Made by a program: the position numbers and the translations under genes
Source of the DNA: Enterococcus avium ATCC 14025
Lineage (GTDB): Bacteria; Bacillota; Bacilli; Lactobacillales; Enterococcaceae
Length of the DNA: 47,809 bases
NCBI RefSeq assembly: GCF_000406965.1
Contig: NZ_KE136369.1
Span: 1 to 47,809, forward strand
Direction: 5' to 3'
Notes under the pieces: model-generated
What the model saw: the letters and a program-made list of their open reading frames with translations, nothing else
Database searches by the model: none
What the model was told of the DNA's origin: nothing
Shown: positions 25,465-34,090 of the stretch, piece by piece
Layout: every line of letters begins with the position of its first letter
Numbering within the stretch: the stretch's first letter is position 1

Positions 25465-26163
25465 ATGGGACAAATATTATTTATTACAAAATGTATCGAA
25501 CGAGAGCGTTTTTTAGAAGGCGCTTTTAGACAATTAGGGCATGAGGTTTTTCTTTCTGATCAGTTTTTAACTCTTCATATAAAAAGAGACACAGTTGCTT
25601 CATTAACTGATTTTTTTAAAATAATTGTTTTGAGTGAGACATTAACGAATCAAGAAGTTCTTTTATTATTGAAAAGCTTTAAGGGGCAATCGTTAAGCAT
25701 TTTTAGAGAAGTAGAAAGGCTGCCGACTAAAAAGGAGCAACAACTTTGGACTGAAAGAGGCATCAATGAATGGCTTGTAAAGGATATGATGCTGGAAGAA
25801 ATAAGAGAAATGCTGGATGGCTACATTGATTCTTCAAAGGAGAGGCAGATCTTCACGGAAGAGGAGGAGAATGAAAAACGATCATTGAGTAGTTTAGCAC
25901 TAAATTCAACGCAGTTACGTTTTTTACAAATTCTTTATCGGGAACACGATCAAATCATCTCTCGGGAAAAAATGTGCGAATTACTTTGGGAACGCCCCGG
26001 TAATGCCTCCAACTTATCTCAATTGTCTTGCTTAGTGAAACTATTAAGAAAAAAACTTAATGACCAAGGAGTCGAAGGGGAATCGATCCTTACAGTTTGG
26101 GGACAGGGTTATCGGTTAAGTGACACCTTCTTTAAACAAATAACAACTGAAATAAAAATTTAA
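25465..26163 (+). CDS. Orphan atypical response regulator (pseudo-receiver plus winged helix)
   Basis: A 232-residue protein. The N-terminal receiver-like domain (QILFITKCIERERFLEGAF; FKIIVLSETLTNQE) has Ser where the phosphorylated Asp should be and lacks the acidic pair. The C-terminal winged helix (about 145-228) reads LNSTQLRFLQILYREHDQII, SREKMCELLWERPGN and ILTVWGQGYRLSD. Similar in design to 7261-7974. It stands directly after a Mga-type gene on the same strand and may work with it. AAAGGAG lies 8 bp before the ATG. Confidence 0.75.
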   Translation: MGQILFITKCIERERFLEGAFRQLGHEVFLSDQFLTLHIKRDTVASLTDFFKIIVLSETLTNQEVLLLLKSFKGQSLSIFREVERLPTKKEQQLWTERGINEWLVKDMMLEEIREMLDGYIDSSKERQIFTEEEENEKRSLSSLALNSTQLRFLQILYREHDQIISREKMCELLWERPGNASNLSQLSCLVKLLRKKLNDQGVEGESILTVWGQGYRLSDTFFKQITTEIKI

Positions 26164-26203
26164 AAGTAACTAAATAAAATGAGTTTTCGTTCATTCGTAA
26201 AAA

Positions 26204-26250
26204 AGAGCTGACCCGAAAGTCTATGAGACTTTTGGGTCAGCTCTATCTTT
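26204..26250. terminator. Convergent terminator between the winged-helix gene and hydA
   Basis: AGAGCTGACCC pairs with GGGTCAGCTCT, with an additional inner pairing (GAAAGTCT / AGACTTTT). T-rich sequence flanks it on both strands, so it likely serves both genes. Confidence 0.92.
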
Positions 26251-26260
26251 ATACAGGGAG

Positions 26261-28009
26261 TTAAACTTTGACTTTTGTACGATCACGATAACTGGTATGA
26301 AGAATATGATGCGCTTTTAAACTGCCCGGTTTTTCCAAGAACTCTTGATAGATTTTTTGGACGATTGGGCTTTCGTTTGATTTCCGCAGTCCTTTACCTT
26401 TGTCTTCGGCATATAATGCAGCTGCTCGTTTTGTTTTTAGATCAACGAAATTACGGACTGATGCAGGTTGAACAGGTTGACCGCCACCGTTGATACACCC
26501 ACCAGGACACCCCATGATCTCAACAAAGTGGTAGAATTTTTCACCGGATTGAATCTGTTCCAGTAATTTCTTTGCATTGCCGATTCCGGAGGCGACTGCA
26601 ACATTGATCGTTGCACCACTCATTTCGTAGGTTGCTTCTTTAATGCCGGACATTCCACGCACCTCTGTAAATTCTACTTGTTCCAGTGATTGTCCGGCTA
26701 ATGTTTCAGCCGCAGTTCTTAAGGCCGCTTCCATGACACCTCCGGTAGCTCCGAAGATATATCCAGCTCCTGTCGCTTCATCCAGTGGATTATCGAAGGC
26801 TTCGTCTTCTAAATCCACGAAGCGAACACCAGCTTTGTCGATCATTCGAGCTAATTCGCGAGTGGTCAACGCAACATCACAGTCGGAATAGCCAGCCGCT
26901 GCTTCGTCCTCCCGCGTGACTTCGAATTTCTTAGCAGTACAAGGCATAATTCCCACCACAAAGATATCCTTTGGATCGATGCCTTCTTTTTCAGCATACC
27001 AAGTCTTCGCAAGGGCACCGAACATTTGCTGCGGTGATTTACAAGTCGACAGATTGGGAATCAATTCTGGATGATAGTGCTCACAATATTTGACCCAGCC
27101 CGGCGAACAGGAGGTGAACATTGGGAATGGCCCATTATTTCCCACACGCTCTAAGAATTCGTTGGCTTCTTCCATGATTGTAAAGTCAGCGGCTACATTG
27201 GTATCAAAGACTCTGTCAAAACCAATTTGACGTAAAGCGGCGATCATTTTTCCTTCCACGTTGGTACCAATCGGCATATTAAAGGCTTCTCCTAAAGTCA
27301 CACGAATCGAAGGAGCAGTCTGAACAATCACATGTTTGGTTGGATCTTCCAAGGCATCCCAAACTTCTTGTGTCTGGTCTTTTTCATGGATTGCGCCCGT
27401 CGGACAAACTACGATACATTGTCCACAGGAAATACATGGAACTTCACTGAGATTTTGTTCATAAGCGCTGCCGATATGGGTTTCAAATCCGCGATTATTC
27501 GGACCAATTACACCAACTGCCTGCCATTTTGAACAAGCAGCGACGCATCTGCGGCAGAGAATACATTTATTATTATTTCGAACCATATGAACTGCGCTGT
27601 CATCAAACTCGTATTCACAGTTTTCCCCGTTGAAGTAATCTTCGTCGGCAACATTGAATTCTTTACAAAGCTTTTGCAGTTCACAATTTCCGCTGCGGAT
27701 ACAAGAGAGGCATTTCCGCTCGTGAGTCGAGAGAATCAGCTCCAGAGTCGTCTTTCTTGATTCAAAGACTTTTTTCGAGTTAGTCTTGATATCCATACCT
27801 TCAGAAATTGGATAGACACAGGCTGTTACTAAACTACGGGCACCTTTGACTTCTACCACACACATGCGGCAGGCACCGATTTCATTGATTTCCTTTAAAA
27901 AGCATAAGGTAGGTATTTCGATATTATTCACCCGTGCTGCTTCAAGAATAGTCGATCCTTCTGGAGCAGTACAGACTTTTCCGTTGATGGTAATCATAAC
28001 TTCTTTCAC
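26261..28009 (-). CDS. hydA: [FeFe]-hydrogenase catalytic subunit HydA
   Basis: A 582-residue catalytic subunit that reduces protons to H2 in the cytoplasm. Domains in order: N-terminal [2Fe-2S] plant-type ferredoxin domain (about 1-80; CFLKEINEIGACRMC), His-ligated [4Fe-4S] (HERKCLSCIRSGNCELQKLC), two [4Fe-4S] (CILCRRCVAAC, CISCGQCIVVC), and the H-cluster domain with TSCSPGWVKYCEHYHPE, MPCTAKKFE and MGCPGGCINGGGQP, all cluster ligands present. Length fits HndD/HydA. Start: GTG at 28009 lies 8 bp after AGGAGG; GTG at 28018 overlaps that site. It is 12 bp after hydB. Maturation needs HydE, HydF and HydG, not in this window. Confidence 0.95.
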   Translation of the reverse strand: MKEVMITINGKVCTAPEGSTILEAARVNNIEIPTLCFLKEINEIGACRMCVVEVKGARSLVTACVYPISEGMDIKTNSKKVFESRKTTLELILSTHERKCLSCIRSGNCELQKLCKEFNVADEDYFNGENCEYEFDDSAVHMVRNNNKCILCRRCVAACSKWQAVGVIGPNNRGFETHIGSAYEQNLSEVPCISCGQCIVVCPTGAIHEKDQTQEVWDALEDPTKHVIVQTAPSIRVTLGEAFNMPIGTNVEGKMIAALRQIGFDRVFDTNVAADFTIMEEANEFLERVGNNGPFPMFTSCSPGWVKYCEHYHPELIPNLSTCKSPQQMFGALAKTWYAEKEGIDPKDIFVVGIMPCTAKKFEVTREDEAAAGYSDCDVALTTRELARMIDKAGVRFVDLEDEAFDNPLDEATGAGYIFGATGGVMEAALRTAAETLAGQSLEQVEFTEVRGMSGIKEATYEMSGATINVAVASGIGNAKKLLEQIQSGEKFYHFVEIMGCPGGCINGGGQPVQPASVRNFVDLKTKRAAALYAEDKGKGLRKSNESPIVQKIYQEFLEKPGSLKAHHILHTSYRDRTKVKV

Positions 28010-28021
28010 TTGCTCCACCTC

Positions 28022-29899
28022 CTATATGACTGTAATCGCATCGTAGCGACAGGTATCAATACATAAGCCACATTTCGTACAGATCGACTGATCAATTTCG
28101 TGTGCTTGTTTCACTTCACCACTGATCGCACTTACTGGACAACCTTTGGCACAGGCTCTGCATCCTGTACATTTATCTGGCAGAATACGGTATTGAATCA
28201 AGTTTTTACATACGCCAGAAGGACAACGGCGCTCTAAGACATGAGCTTCATATTCTTCTCTAAAATAGCGCAGGGTAGAAAGCACAGGATTCGGTGCTGT
28301 CTGTCCTAGGCCGCAAAGTGAGTTCTCTTGGATATGATGACAGAGTTCTTCCATCCGATCCAAATCGTCTAGCGTTGCCTTACCCAGAGTAATTTTTTCT
28401 AGGATTTCTAAAAGACGTTTTGTTCCGACACGACATGGGACACATTTTCCGCAGCTTTCCTCAACAGTAAATTCTAAGAAAAATTTGGCGATGTCCACCA
28501 TACAGTTGTCTTCATCCATGACGATCAAACCGCCCGAACCCATCATTGAACCGATTTTCTTCAGGTTTTCATAATCAATTGGTACATCATAATGCTCTGC
28601 TGGGATACAGCCGCCAGAGGGACCGCCTGTTTGAGCTGCTTTGAATTTCTTGCCAGCAGGAATTCCTCCGCCGATATCTTCAACGATTTCTCGTAAAGTA
28701 GTTCCCATTGGAATTTCCACTAGTCCAGTATTCTGGATTTTTCCGCCAAGAGCAAAGACTTTAGTTCCTTTTGATTTTTCTGTTCCGAAGCTGGCAAACC
28801 ATTCAGGCCCTTTAAGAATGATTTGAGGAATATTCGCTAATGTCTCAACGTTATTAACGATCGTCGGTTTTCCAAACAGTCCCTTGACGGCAGGAAAAGG
28901 CGGACGTGGACGAGGCTCGCCGCGATGACCTTCAATACTTTCGAGCAAAGCGGTTTCTTCCCCGCAAACGAAAGCGCCAGCACCTAAGCGCAAATCCAGA
29001 TCAAAAGAGAAACCGCTACCAAAAATATTTTTGCCTAAAAGTCCCTTTTCACGTGCTTGCTTGATGGCGATACGCAAACGATTTACAGCAATGGGATACT
29101 CTGCTCGGACATAGATATAGCCCTGGTTCGCACCGATTGTATAACCCGCGATGGCCATGGCTTCGATGATTGCATGAGGATCACCTTCCAATACGGAACG
29201 GTCCATAAAGGCACCCGGGTCGCCTTCATCGGCGTTACAGATAACGTATTTTTGATCCGATTGGCTGGCTTTGGCGAAAGACCATTTCATGAAAGTAGGA
29301 AAGCCAGCACCACCACGGCCTCGCAAGCCTGAAGTTTCTAAAAGACTCAACACATCATCGCGAGAGTATTCATTTACAACAGTAGCTAAAGCTTGATAAC
29401 CATCGAAGGCGAAATATTCTTCGATTTTTTCCGGGTTGATCCGTCCACAATTTCGCAGAGCAACTCGTTTTTGCTTGTGATAGAAGGGAGTGTCCATTAA
29501 TTTGTTAATAATCTCTTTGGTGTCGGAGTCATGATAGAGTAATTTCTCAACTAATTTCCCATTGATTAAATGATCTGAAACAATTTTTTTCGCGTGTTTT
29601 GGTTGAACTTGATGATAGAAAACGGCTTCTGGATAAATAATAACAATCGGACCTTGAGCACATAAACCAAAACATCCCGTTTTTACGATATTTACTTTAT
29701 TCGTCAATTCATTCTTCGCTAATTCCTCTTTAAGAGCATTGACAAACTCGCCGCTTTTAGATGAAATACAGCCGGTTCCAGCACATATAAGAATCTCTTT
29801 CTCATATTGCTGTCCTTCGATAACTTCATCATCTAAACGCATCGTAATCATCTGACGATAAGTATTTCGAAGTTCGTTTAACTCATTCCAATCTTTCAT
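28022..29899 (-). CDS. hydB: Hydrogenase flavoprotein subunit HydB (NuoF-like)
   Basis: A 625-residue NAD(H)-reacting subunit. N-terminal thioredoxin-like [2Fe-2S] domain (about 30-115; ILICAGTGC, TGCFGLCAQGPIV), NuoF core with FMN/NAD-binding motifs (GRGGAGFPTFMKW, CNADEGDPGAFMDR, GAGAFVCGEETAL), SLBB domain, a [4Fe-4S] site (ESCGKCVPCRVGTKRL) and two C-terminal [4Fe-4S] ferredoxin motifs (CTGCRACAKGCPVSA, CTKCGLCIDTCRYDA). This is the layout of HydB of trimeric electron-bifurcating or NAD-dependent hydrogenases. I use the ATG at 29899, which has AGGAG 8 bp upstream. The frame is open to an ATG at 29965 without a ribosome site. Confidence 0.95.
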   Translation of the reverse strand: MKDWNELNELRNTYRQMITMRLDDEVIEGQQYEKEILICAGTGCISSKSGEFVNALKEELAKNELTNKVNIVKTGCFGLCAQGPIVIIYPEAVFYHQVQPKHAKKIVSDHLINGKLVEKLLYHDSDTKEIINKLMDTPFYHKQKRVALRNCGRINPEKIEEYFAFDGYQALATVVNEYSRDDVLSLLETSGLRGRGGAGFPTFMKWSFAKASQSDQKYVICNADEGDPGAFMDRSVLEGDPHAIIEAMAIAGYTIGANQGYIYVRAEYPIAVNRLRIAIKQAREKGLLGKNIFGSGFSFDLDLRLGAGAFVCGEETALLESIEGHRGEPRPRPPFPAVKGLFGKPTIVNNVETLANIPQIILKGPEWFASFGTEKSKGTKVFALGGKIQNTGLVEIPMGTTLREIVEDIGGGIPAGKKFKAAQTGGPSGGCIPAEHYDVPIDYENLKKIGSMMGSGGLIVMDEDNCMVDIAKFFLEFTVEESCGKCVPCRVGTKRLLEILEKITLGKATLDDLDRMEELCHHIQENSLCGLGQTAPNPVLSTLRYFREEYEAHVLERRCPSGVCKNLIQYRILPDKCTGCRACAKGCPVSAISGEVKQAHEIDQSICTKCGLCIDTCRYDAITVI

Positions 29900-30012
29900 A
29901 TTTTTTCTCCTGACTCTTGAAGTTTTGTATAACAAAAAACAATTTTTCCACAAATCTTTTTTCAATTGGCTTTTAAATATGTAGTAGATTTCTGGAGAGG
30001 GAGGATCAATAA

Positions 30013-30516
30013 TCAGTTATTCTCTTTTTGATATGTGACGAGCACTTTATCAGCTTTTTTCTTAGACAAACGACCATAGACTTCTTCATTGACTGTTAAT
30101 ACAGGTGCTAACCCGCAGGCACCAATACAACGGCAAGATTCTAAAGTAAATTTGCGATCTGCAGTGGTTTCACCAGGTTCAATCTTTAATTCAGAGGAAT
30201 ACGAATCTAAGATATCCCCAGCTCCTTTCACATAGCAGGCGGTTCCCATACATATACTGATCGTATATTCTCCTTTGGGCACGAAGGTGAATTGGGCATA
30301 AAAGGTTGCGGTGCTGTAAAGCTCTTCCATAGGAATCTCCAATTCTTTAGAAAGCCTTTTCAAAATATCGATTGGCAAATAACCATAGATTCTTTGAGCT
30401 TCCTGCAAAGCAGGCATCTGTGCGCCACGCTGCCCCTTTAGTGCCTCTATGCAATTTTGGAACTCTTGGTACTGACTTTCGGTTTCGATAAAATCAAACG
30501 CTACTTTTGTACTCAT
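30013..30516 (-). CDS. hydC: Hydrogenase [2Fe-2S] subunit HydC (NuoE-like)
   Basis: A 167-residue thioredoxin-like [2Fe-2S] subunit. The N-terminal helical part has ALQEAQRIYGYLPIDIL, and the four ligands lie in CMGTACYVKGA and CRCIGACGLAP. It links NADH oxidation in HydB to HydA. First gene of the operon, followed by 113 bp without a clear terminator before hydB. ATG at 30516 is preferred: AGGAGG lies 12 bp upstream, somewhat far. A GTG at 30546 in frame lies upstream of that ribosome site. Confidence 0.94.
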   Translation of the reverse strand: MSTKVAFDFIETESQYQEFQNCIEALKGQRGAQMPALQEAQRIYGYLPIDILKRLSKELEIPMEELYSTATFYAQFTFVPKGEYTISICMGTACYVKGAGDILDSYSSELKIEPGETTADRKFTLESCRCIGACGLAPVLTVNEEVYGRLSKKKADKVLVTYQKENN

Positions 30517-30628
30517 ATAATTCTGTGTCCTCCTTTCTACGCTCAACCAAATTCTCTAAATACTCACAACATTGTTTATCAAGCAAAGCTGGTTATATAG
30601 ATTAAGTATATCAAAAATGACGTCAAGT

Positions 30629-30646
30629 TTGTGATTAATTATACAA
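30629..30646 (-). promoter_or_regulatory. Candidate Rex (redox) operator upstream of hydCBA
   Basis: TTGTGATTAATTATACAA resembles the Rex consensus TTGTGAN6TCACAA: the left half matches fully and the right half at four of six positions. It lies about 115 bp before hydC. Rex senses the NADH/NAD ratio and often controls NADH-consuming fermentation genes, which fits this operon. Confidence 0.45.
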
Positions 30647-30979
30647 ATGAGAATGATAACTGTTCTCGGACTTAAAAATTGAATTTGGCATAAGAGAAAT
30701 GAACTATTATCGGAGATAAATGAGAATCGACATTAAAAATAATTTCGTTATTATAAATAGGGGATATAGCGTCTTTAGCTTTTTAAAACAAAGAATAATA
30801 TATTTATCTCTTTCATAAACTGTTCTTTTAATAGAGAAAAAAAGCTTCTAATTGTCTCGCAAAGTTAATAATACCTATATATCCAAAATTATTTTAAAAA
30901 AATAAAAAAAATAAATTGGTATTGTATGGTGATTAACGCTATGCTTATTTTATAGAAATTATTATTTTAAAGTTTAGAA

Positions 30980-30995
30980 ATAAAAGCGCTTTAAT
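30980..30995 (+). promoter_or_regulatory. Candidate cre site upstream of the 361-aa gene
   Basis: ATAAAAGCGCTTTAAT contains the palindrome AAAGCGCTTT, close to cre sites but with A at the positions of the conserved G and C near each end. It lies 25 bp before the ATG, where CcpA binding would block expression. Confidence 0.35.
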
Positions 30996-31019
30996 AGAAA
31001 ATAGAAAGTAGGAAATCAA

Positions 31020-32105
31020 ATGACTGAACACGGACTGAGCCAACGCCAAATCTTTGGAGTAATAAGAAAGAACCTAGAAGCCAAAGCACTTAAGCAATTT
31101 GATGAGTTTCATGATGAAGCAACGTTGTTAGAATATGCTGTTGCGGTTCTCGTGAGGAATGCACTTGTGCTTGGCGACTATTCATTTTTCTTAAAAGAAC
31201 AGATCTGTGAAGTATTCTTTACTGCTAAACCCAATGAAGCGATGCGAAAGTTTTTGCCTTTTTTCATTTCGTACTTTTCAGACAAGGAATACAATCAAAT
31301 TATTCTACGTCTGTTTAAGAATAAAACATCATATTATCAACATACTAAAACCGCTCGTGAATATAGCAAATATCTAAATAAATCAACCTCTCAAATAGTT
31401 CTTCCAGATAACCAGAAAGTTTCTATTGAATCCATTTTTGAAGATAAGAGCGGGAAGAAGCATAAATGGATTCTGCGGGATGCAGATCCTTCAAAAAAGA
31501 AGGAAGAAATTGAACATATTCTTGAGGTCTTAACACTGCTGTCCATTTTTGAAGTAAATGGCGTGCGTCGCTTTGCACAGCTAGTTAAATCTAAGCGGAT
31601 TGTTAGTGAAGAGGAAGAATTAGTTAAGCAAAAAGCGGCACCGAAGAAAGTAAAGGGTAAAAAAACTGCTGCGAAAAAAGAACAGCAGGAGTCTGCACAG
31701 CATTCAACTACTGAAACGAAGCAACTAAAAGATCAGCAAACGGTTCGGACAAGTATGCCTACTAATATTGATCCAAGAAAAATGGACTCTAAAGCTTTGA
31801 GGCAATCAGCCAAAACAACGATACCGTTAGAAACAGATTTGACAGCGTTTCACATTGAAAACGCTGACTCGCAGACTGATAAAATCACCACGATTCCGAT
31901 AGCAACACAGGAAGTACCAGAGCATTACTTGGATCAAAGTTCACAGAACCTATCGGAAAAAGAGCTAGAACCAGCTTTAGCGACGATCGAAGCATCCGCT
32001 GAAGATACAGAAAGCCCTTCAAAACTCGACCAAGTGACTCCAACAAAGAAGAAGGTTAGTAAAAACTTGCTAAATATGCTGAAAAGGTTTAGTAAAGGAA
32101 AATAA
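31020..32105 (+). CDS. Unrecognised 361-aa protein with disordered basic tail
   Basis: I do not recognise the family. Residues 1-200 look folded and mainly helical (QRQIFGVIRKNLEAKALKQF; EEIEHILEVLTLLSIFEVNG). A Lys-rich stretch follows (KQKAAPKKVKGKKTAAKKEQ), then a low-complexity Gln/Thr/Ser/Glu-rich segment of about 110 residues, and a basic end (KKKVSKNLLNMLKRFSKGK). No membrane segment, signal peptide or Cys motif. The basic, flexible tail suggests contact with nucleic acid or another acidic partner. The ATG has a weak site (AAAGTAGGA). Monocistronic. Confidence 0.75.
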   Translation: MTEHGLSQRQIFGVIRKNLEAKALKQFDEFHDEATLLEYAVAVLVRNALVLGDYSFFLKEQICEVFFTAKPNEAMRKFLPFFISYFSDKEYNQIILRLFKNKTSYYQHTKTAREYSKYLNKSTSQIVLPDNQKVSIESIFEDKSGKKHKWILRDADPSKKKEEIEHILEVLTLLSIFEVNGVRRFAQLVKSKRIVSEEEELVKQKAAPKKVKGKKTAAKKEQQESAQHSTTETKQLKDQQTVRTSMPTNIDPRKMDSKALRQSAKTTIPLETDLTAFHIENADSQTDKITTIPIATQEVPEHYLDQSSQNLSEKELEPALATIEASAEDTESPSKLDQVTPTKKKVSKNLLNMLKRFSKGK

Positions 32106-32321
32106 TTTAGAACTATTGTTAAGGAGTTTATTTGGCATGGAAACTGTTTTTCTATCAGTAAGTCTGTGATCATGAATCAGATTTCAGGATGAAGAGTATC
32201 TTTTTTTTAGCCCATAGATATAAAGAATTGTTTTTTAAGCAATGGAGTAATGCGCTCATTTTTGCCTAAGCTGAAAGAAATCCTATATAATAGAAAAAAC
32301 AGCGACGGGAGAAGACGTATC

Positions 32322-32990
32322 ATGACTCAGGAAGATGGATTTTTTCAAGGAAAAAAAGTGAATAGCAGGAAATTACAGGCTTACGGTTTTAAAGAAAATG
32401 GGGGAGTTTATTCTTATGATACGAAAATCATGCAAGGGGATTTTCAATTGACTGTGACCATTTCAAAAAAAGGACAAGTAGAGACAAACCTGCTGGAACT
32501 TGCCAGTGAGGAAGAGTACATCCTGCACCGAACCTCAGCAGCTGGTTCCTTTGTGGGTGCAGTCAGGTCGGAGTATCAGTCAATCCTGCAAGATATTGCC
32601 GATAAATGCTTTGAATCAGATTCTTTCAAAAATGAGTCAGCAAAAGAAGTCATCAATTATATCCGCGATACGTATCAAGATGAATTGGAATTTCTCTGGC
32701 CTAAAACTCCGGGCAATGCCATTTTCAGAAGAAAAGAGACAAAAAAATGGTATGCAGTATTATTAACGGTTCAGAGAAATAAACTTGGTTTGCCATCAGA
32801 TGAGCAGATCGAAATTCTAGATTTAAGAAATCAACCAGAAAAGGTCGCAGCACTTGTAAAGGAGAAAAACTATTTTCCAGGCTATCATATGAATAAAAAA
32901 TACTGGCTAACGATCTGTCTTGACGGAACGGTCCCTTTTAAAGAGATTAAACTACTGATTGATGAAAGCTATCAGCTTGCGTTGAAATAA
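32322..32990 (+). CDS. MmcQ/YjbR family protein
   Basis: A protein of about 222 residues. The C-terminal half (about 125-220) is the MmcQ/YjbR fold: YIRDTYQDELEFLWPKTPGN, AIFRRKETKKWYAVLL, ILDLRNQPEKVAALV, YFPGYHMNKKYWLTICLDGT. The N-terminal half (FFQGKKVNSRKLQAYGFKEN) is a second domain often seen before it. The fold resembles a DNA-binding domain but its role is not known. ATG at 32322 is chosen because homology begins there, with GGGAGAAG 9 bp upstream. A terminator follows. Confidence 0.85.
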   Translation: MTQEDGFFQGKKVNSRKLQAYGFKENGGVYSYDTKIMQGDFQLTVTISKKGQVETNLLELASEEEYILHRTSAAGSFVGAVRSEYQSILQDIADKCFESDSFKNESAKEVINYIRDTYQDELEFLWPKTPGNAIFRRKETKKWYAVLLTVQRNKLGLPSDEQIEILDLRNQPEKVAALVKEKNYFPGYHMNKKYWLTICLDGTVPFKEIKLLIDESYQLALK

Positions 32991-33002
32991 AAATGAAAGA
33001 AG

Positions 33003-33033
33003 ACAGTAGTTGGGGAACAGCTACTGTTTTTCT
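33003..33033 (+). terminator. Terminator of the MmcQ/YjbR gene
   Basis: ACAGTAG / CTACTGT stem with an 11-base loop followed by TTTTT, 13 bp after the stop codon. Confidence 0.85.
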
Positions 33034-33055
33034 ATCAATAAATTTACCTATTGAC

Positions 33056-33071
33056 ATGGGACGCGTCCCAT
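33056..33071. promoter_or_regulatory. Palindromic LacI-type operator in the promoter of the LacI gene
   Basis: ATGGGACGCGTCCCAT is a perfect 16-bp palindrome with the central CG typical of LacI-family operators. It overlaps the -35 box TTGACA (33051-33056) and lies before a TATAGT-like -10 near 33076. The regulator most likely represses itself here. Confidence 0.8.
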
Positions 33072-33109
33072 AACCTATAGTAGTATTAGGACGGAATGAG
33101 GTGGTAGTT

Positions 33110-34090
33110 TTGGTAAATATTCGTGATATTGCTGAGATGACGGGAGTCTCTAAAACAACAGTTTCAAGAGTCATCAATAATCAGCAATATGTTTCTGAAG
33201 ATATCCGAAAAAAGGTTCAGGCGGCGATTGAGGAAACTGGTTATGTGGTTAATGGCAATGCGGTAAAATTGAGTATGGGAAAAAACTATACGTTAGGTGT
33301 TACCCTGCCTTACAATAACTCCTGCTACGATCGTTTGGTTAATAGTTTGCTGTTTCACGCGCGAGAAAAGGGCTATCAGGTCCTGCTCTTACCTACCTAT
33401 TATGATGAGAAAATCGAGAGTGAGTACTATTCATTGCTAGAAAAACGGATGATTGATGGGCTTATTTTAACATCTAGAGCGAGTAATTTGGATAATTGGA
33501 CGAAGCTTAAGTCAAAAGGGCGGATCGTTTCAACCGAAAAGGTCACCAATCCTAAAATTCCGATGATCTTTCCAGATCGAAAGAAAGCCTATGAAGAATT
33601 GTTCAGCATGCTAAAAAAACAGGGTTTCTCTAAGGTTATTTTTACAAATAAACGCAGTCTTTCTGAAAGTACCAGTGCTCAAGATAAAGCCGCCTGCTAC
33701 CAAAACTATTTTGGTGAAGTGATTGAAGGGCAAAATTTCTTTACTGGTATTGAGGATTATGACAGTGGGTATTATTGGGCGAAGGAAACCTTTAAAGAAT
33801 TAGCGATTCCAGAGGTGATTTATGCCAATGCCGATGATACTGCTGCCGGAATTATTAACGGCTTGCAGGAACTCGGTATTACCCATAAAAAAGATTTCCA
33901 AATGATTGGCGAAGGAAATCAACCATATAGTCAGCTTTTAAATTTTTCAACGATCGATTTTCTGCCGCAAGAAATCGGAGCAGAAGTTATCAATTATATT
34001 TTATCGGATCAGGGAATGGTAAATGTGGCGAAGGAGCCGCGCTTTATTGAAAGATTGAATCAAGAAAGGAAAAATGGACATGCATATTGA
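33110..34090 (+). CDS. LacI-family transcriptional regulator
   Basis: A protein of about 326 residues. The N-terminal HTH reads IRDIAEMTGVSKTTVSRVIN, the hinge is around residues 50-60, and a periplasmic-binding-like sensor domain follows (YTLGVTLPYNNSCYDRLVNS; GLILTSRAS; VIYANADDTAAGIINGLQEL). TTG at 33110 has GAGGTGG 6 bp upstream. An in-frame GTG at 33101 lies within that site. The effector is probably a sugar but is not predictable. The last codons overlap the next gene by 17 bp, so the two are co-transcribed. Confidence 0.9.
   Translation: MVNIRDIAEMTGVSKTTVSRVINNQQYVSEDIRKKVQAAIEETGYVVNGNAVKLSMGKNYTLGVTLPYNNSCYDRLVNSLLFHAREKGYQVLLLPTYYDEKIESEYYSLLEKRMIDGLILTSRASNLDNWTKLKSKGRIVSTEKVTNPKIPMIFPDRKKAYEELFSMLKKQGFSKVIFTNKRSLSESTSAQDKAACYQNYFGEVIEGQNFFTGIEDYDSGYYWAKETFKELAIPEVIYANADDTAAGIINGLQELGITHKKDFQMIGEGNQPYSQLLNFSTIDFLPQEIGAEVINYILSDQGMVNVAKEPRFIERLNQERKNGHAY

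Larger units (their letters stand above)
30517..31019. other. Intergenic region between the hydrogenase operon and the next gene
   Basis: No gene is seen. It carries the hydrogenase promoter, a Rex-like site (30629-30646), an imperfect GAGAA...TTCTC dyad right next to it (about 30649-30668), and a cre-like palindrome near 30981. Confidence 0.55.

Noticed and set aside
26275-29332. Several plus-strand frames inside the hydrogenase genes.
   Set aside because: They are antisense to well-conserved genes and lack ribosome sites and family matches.
30648-30670. A Fur box upstream of hydC.
   Set aside because: Only one half resembles the consensus; too weak to list as a feature.
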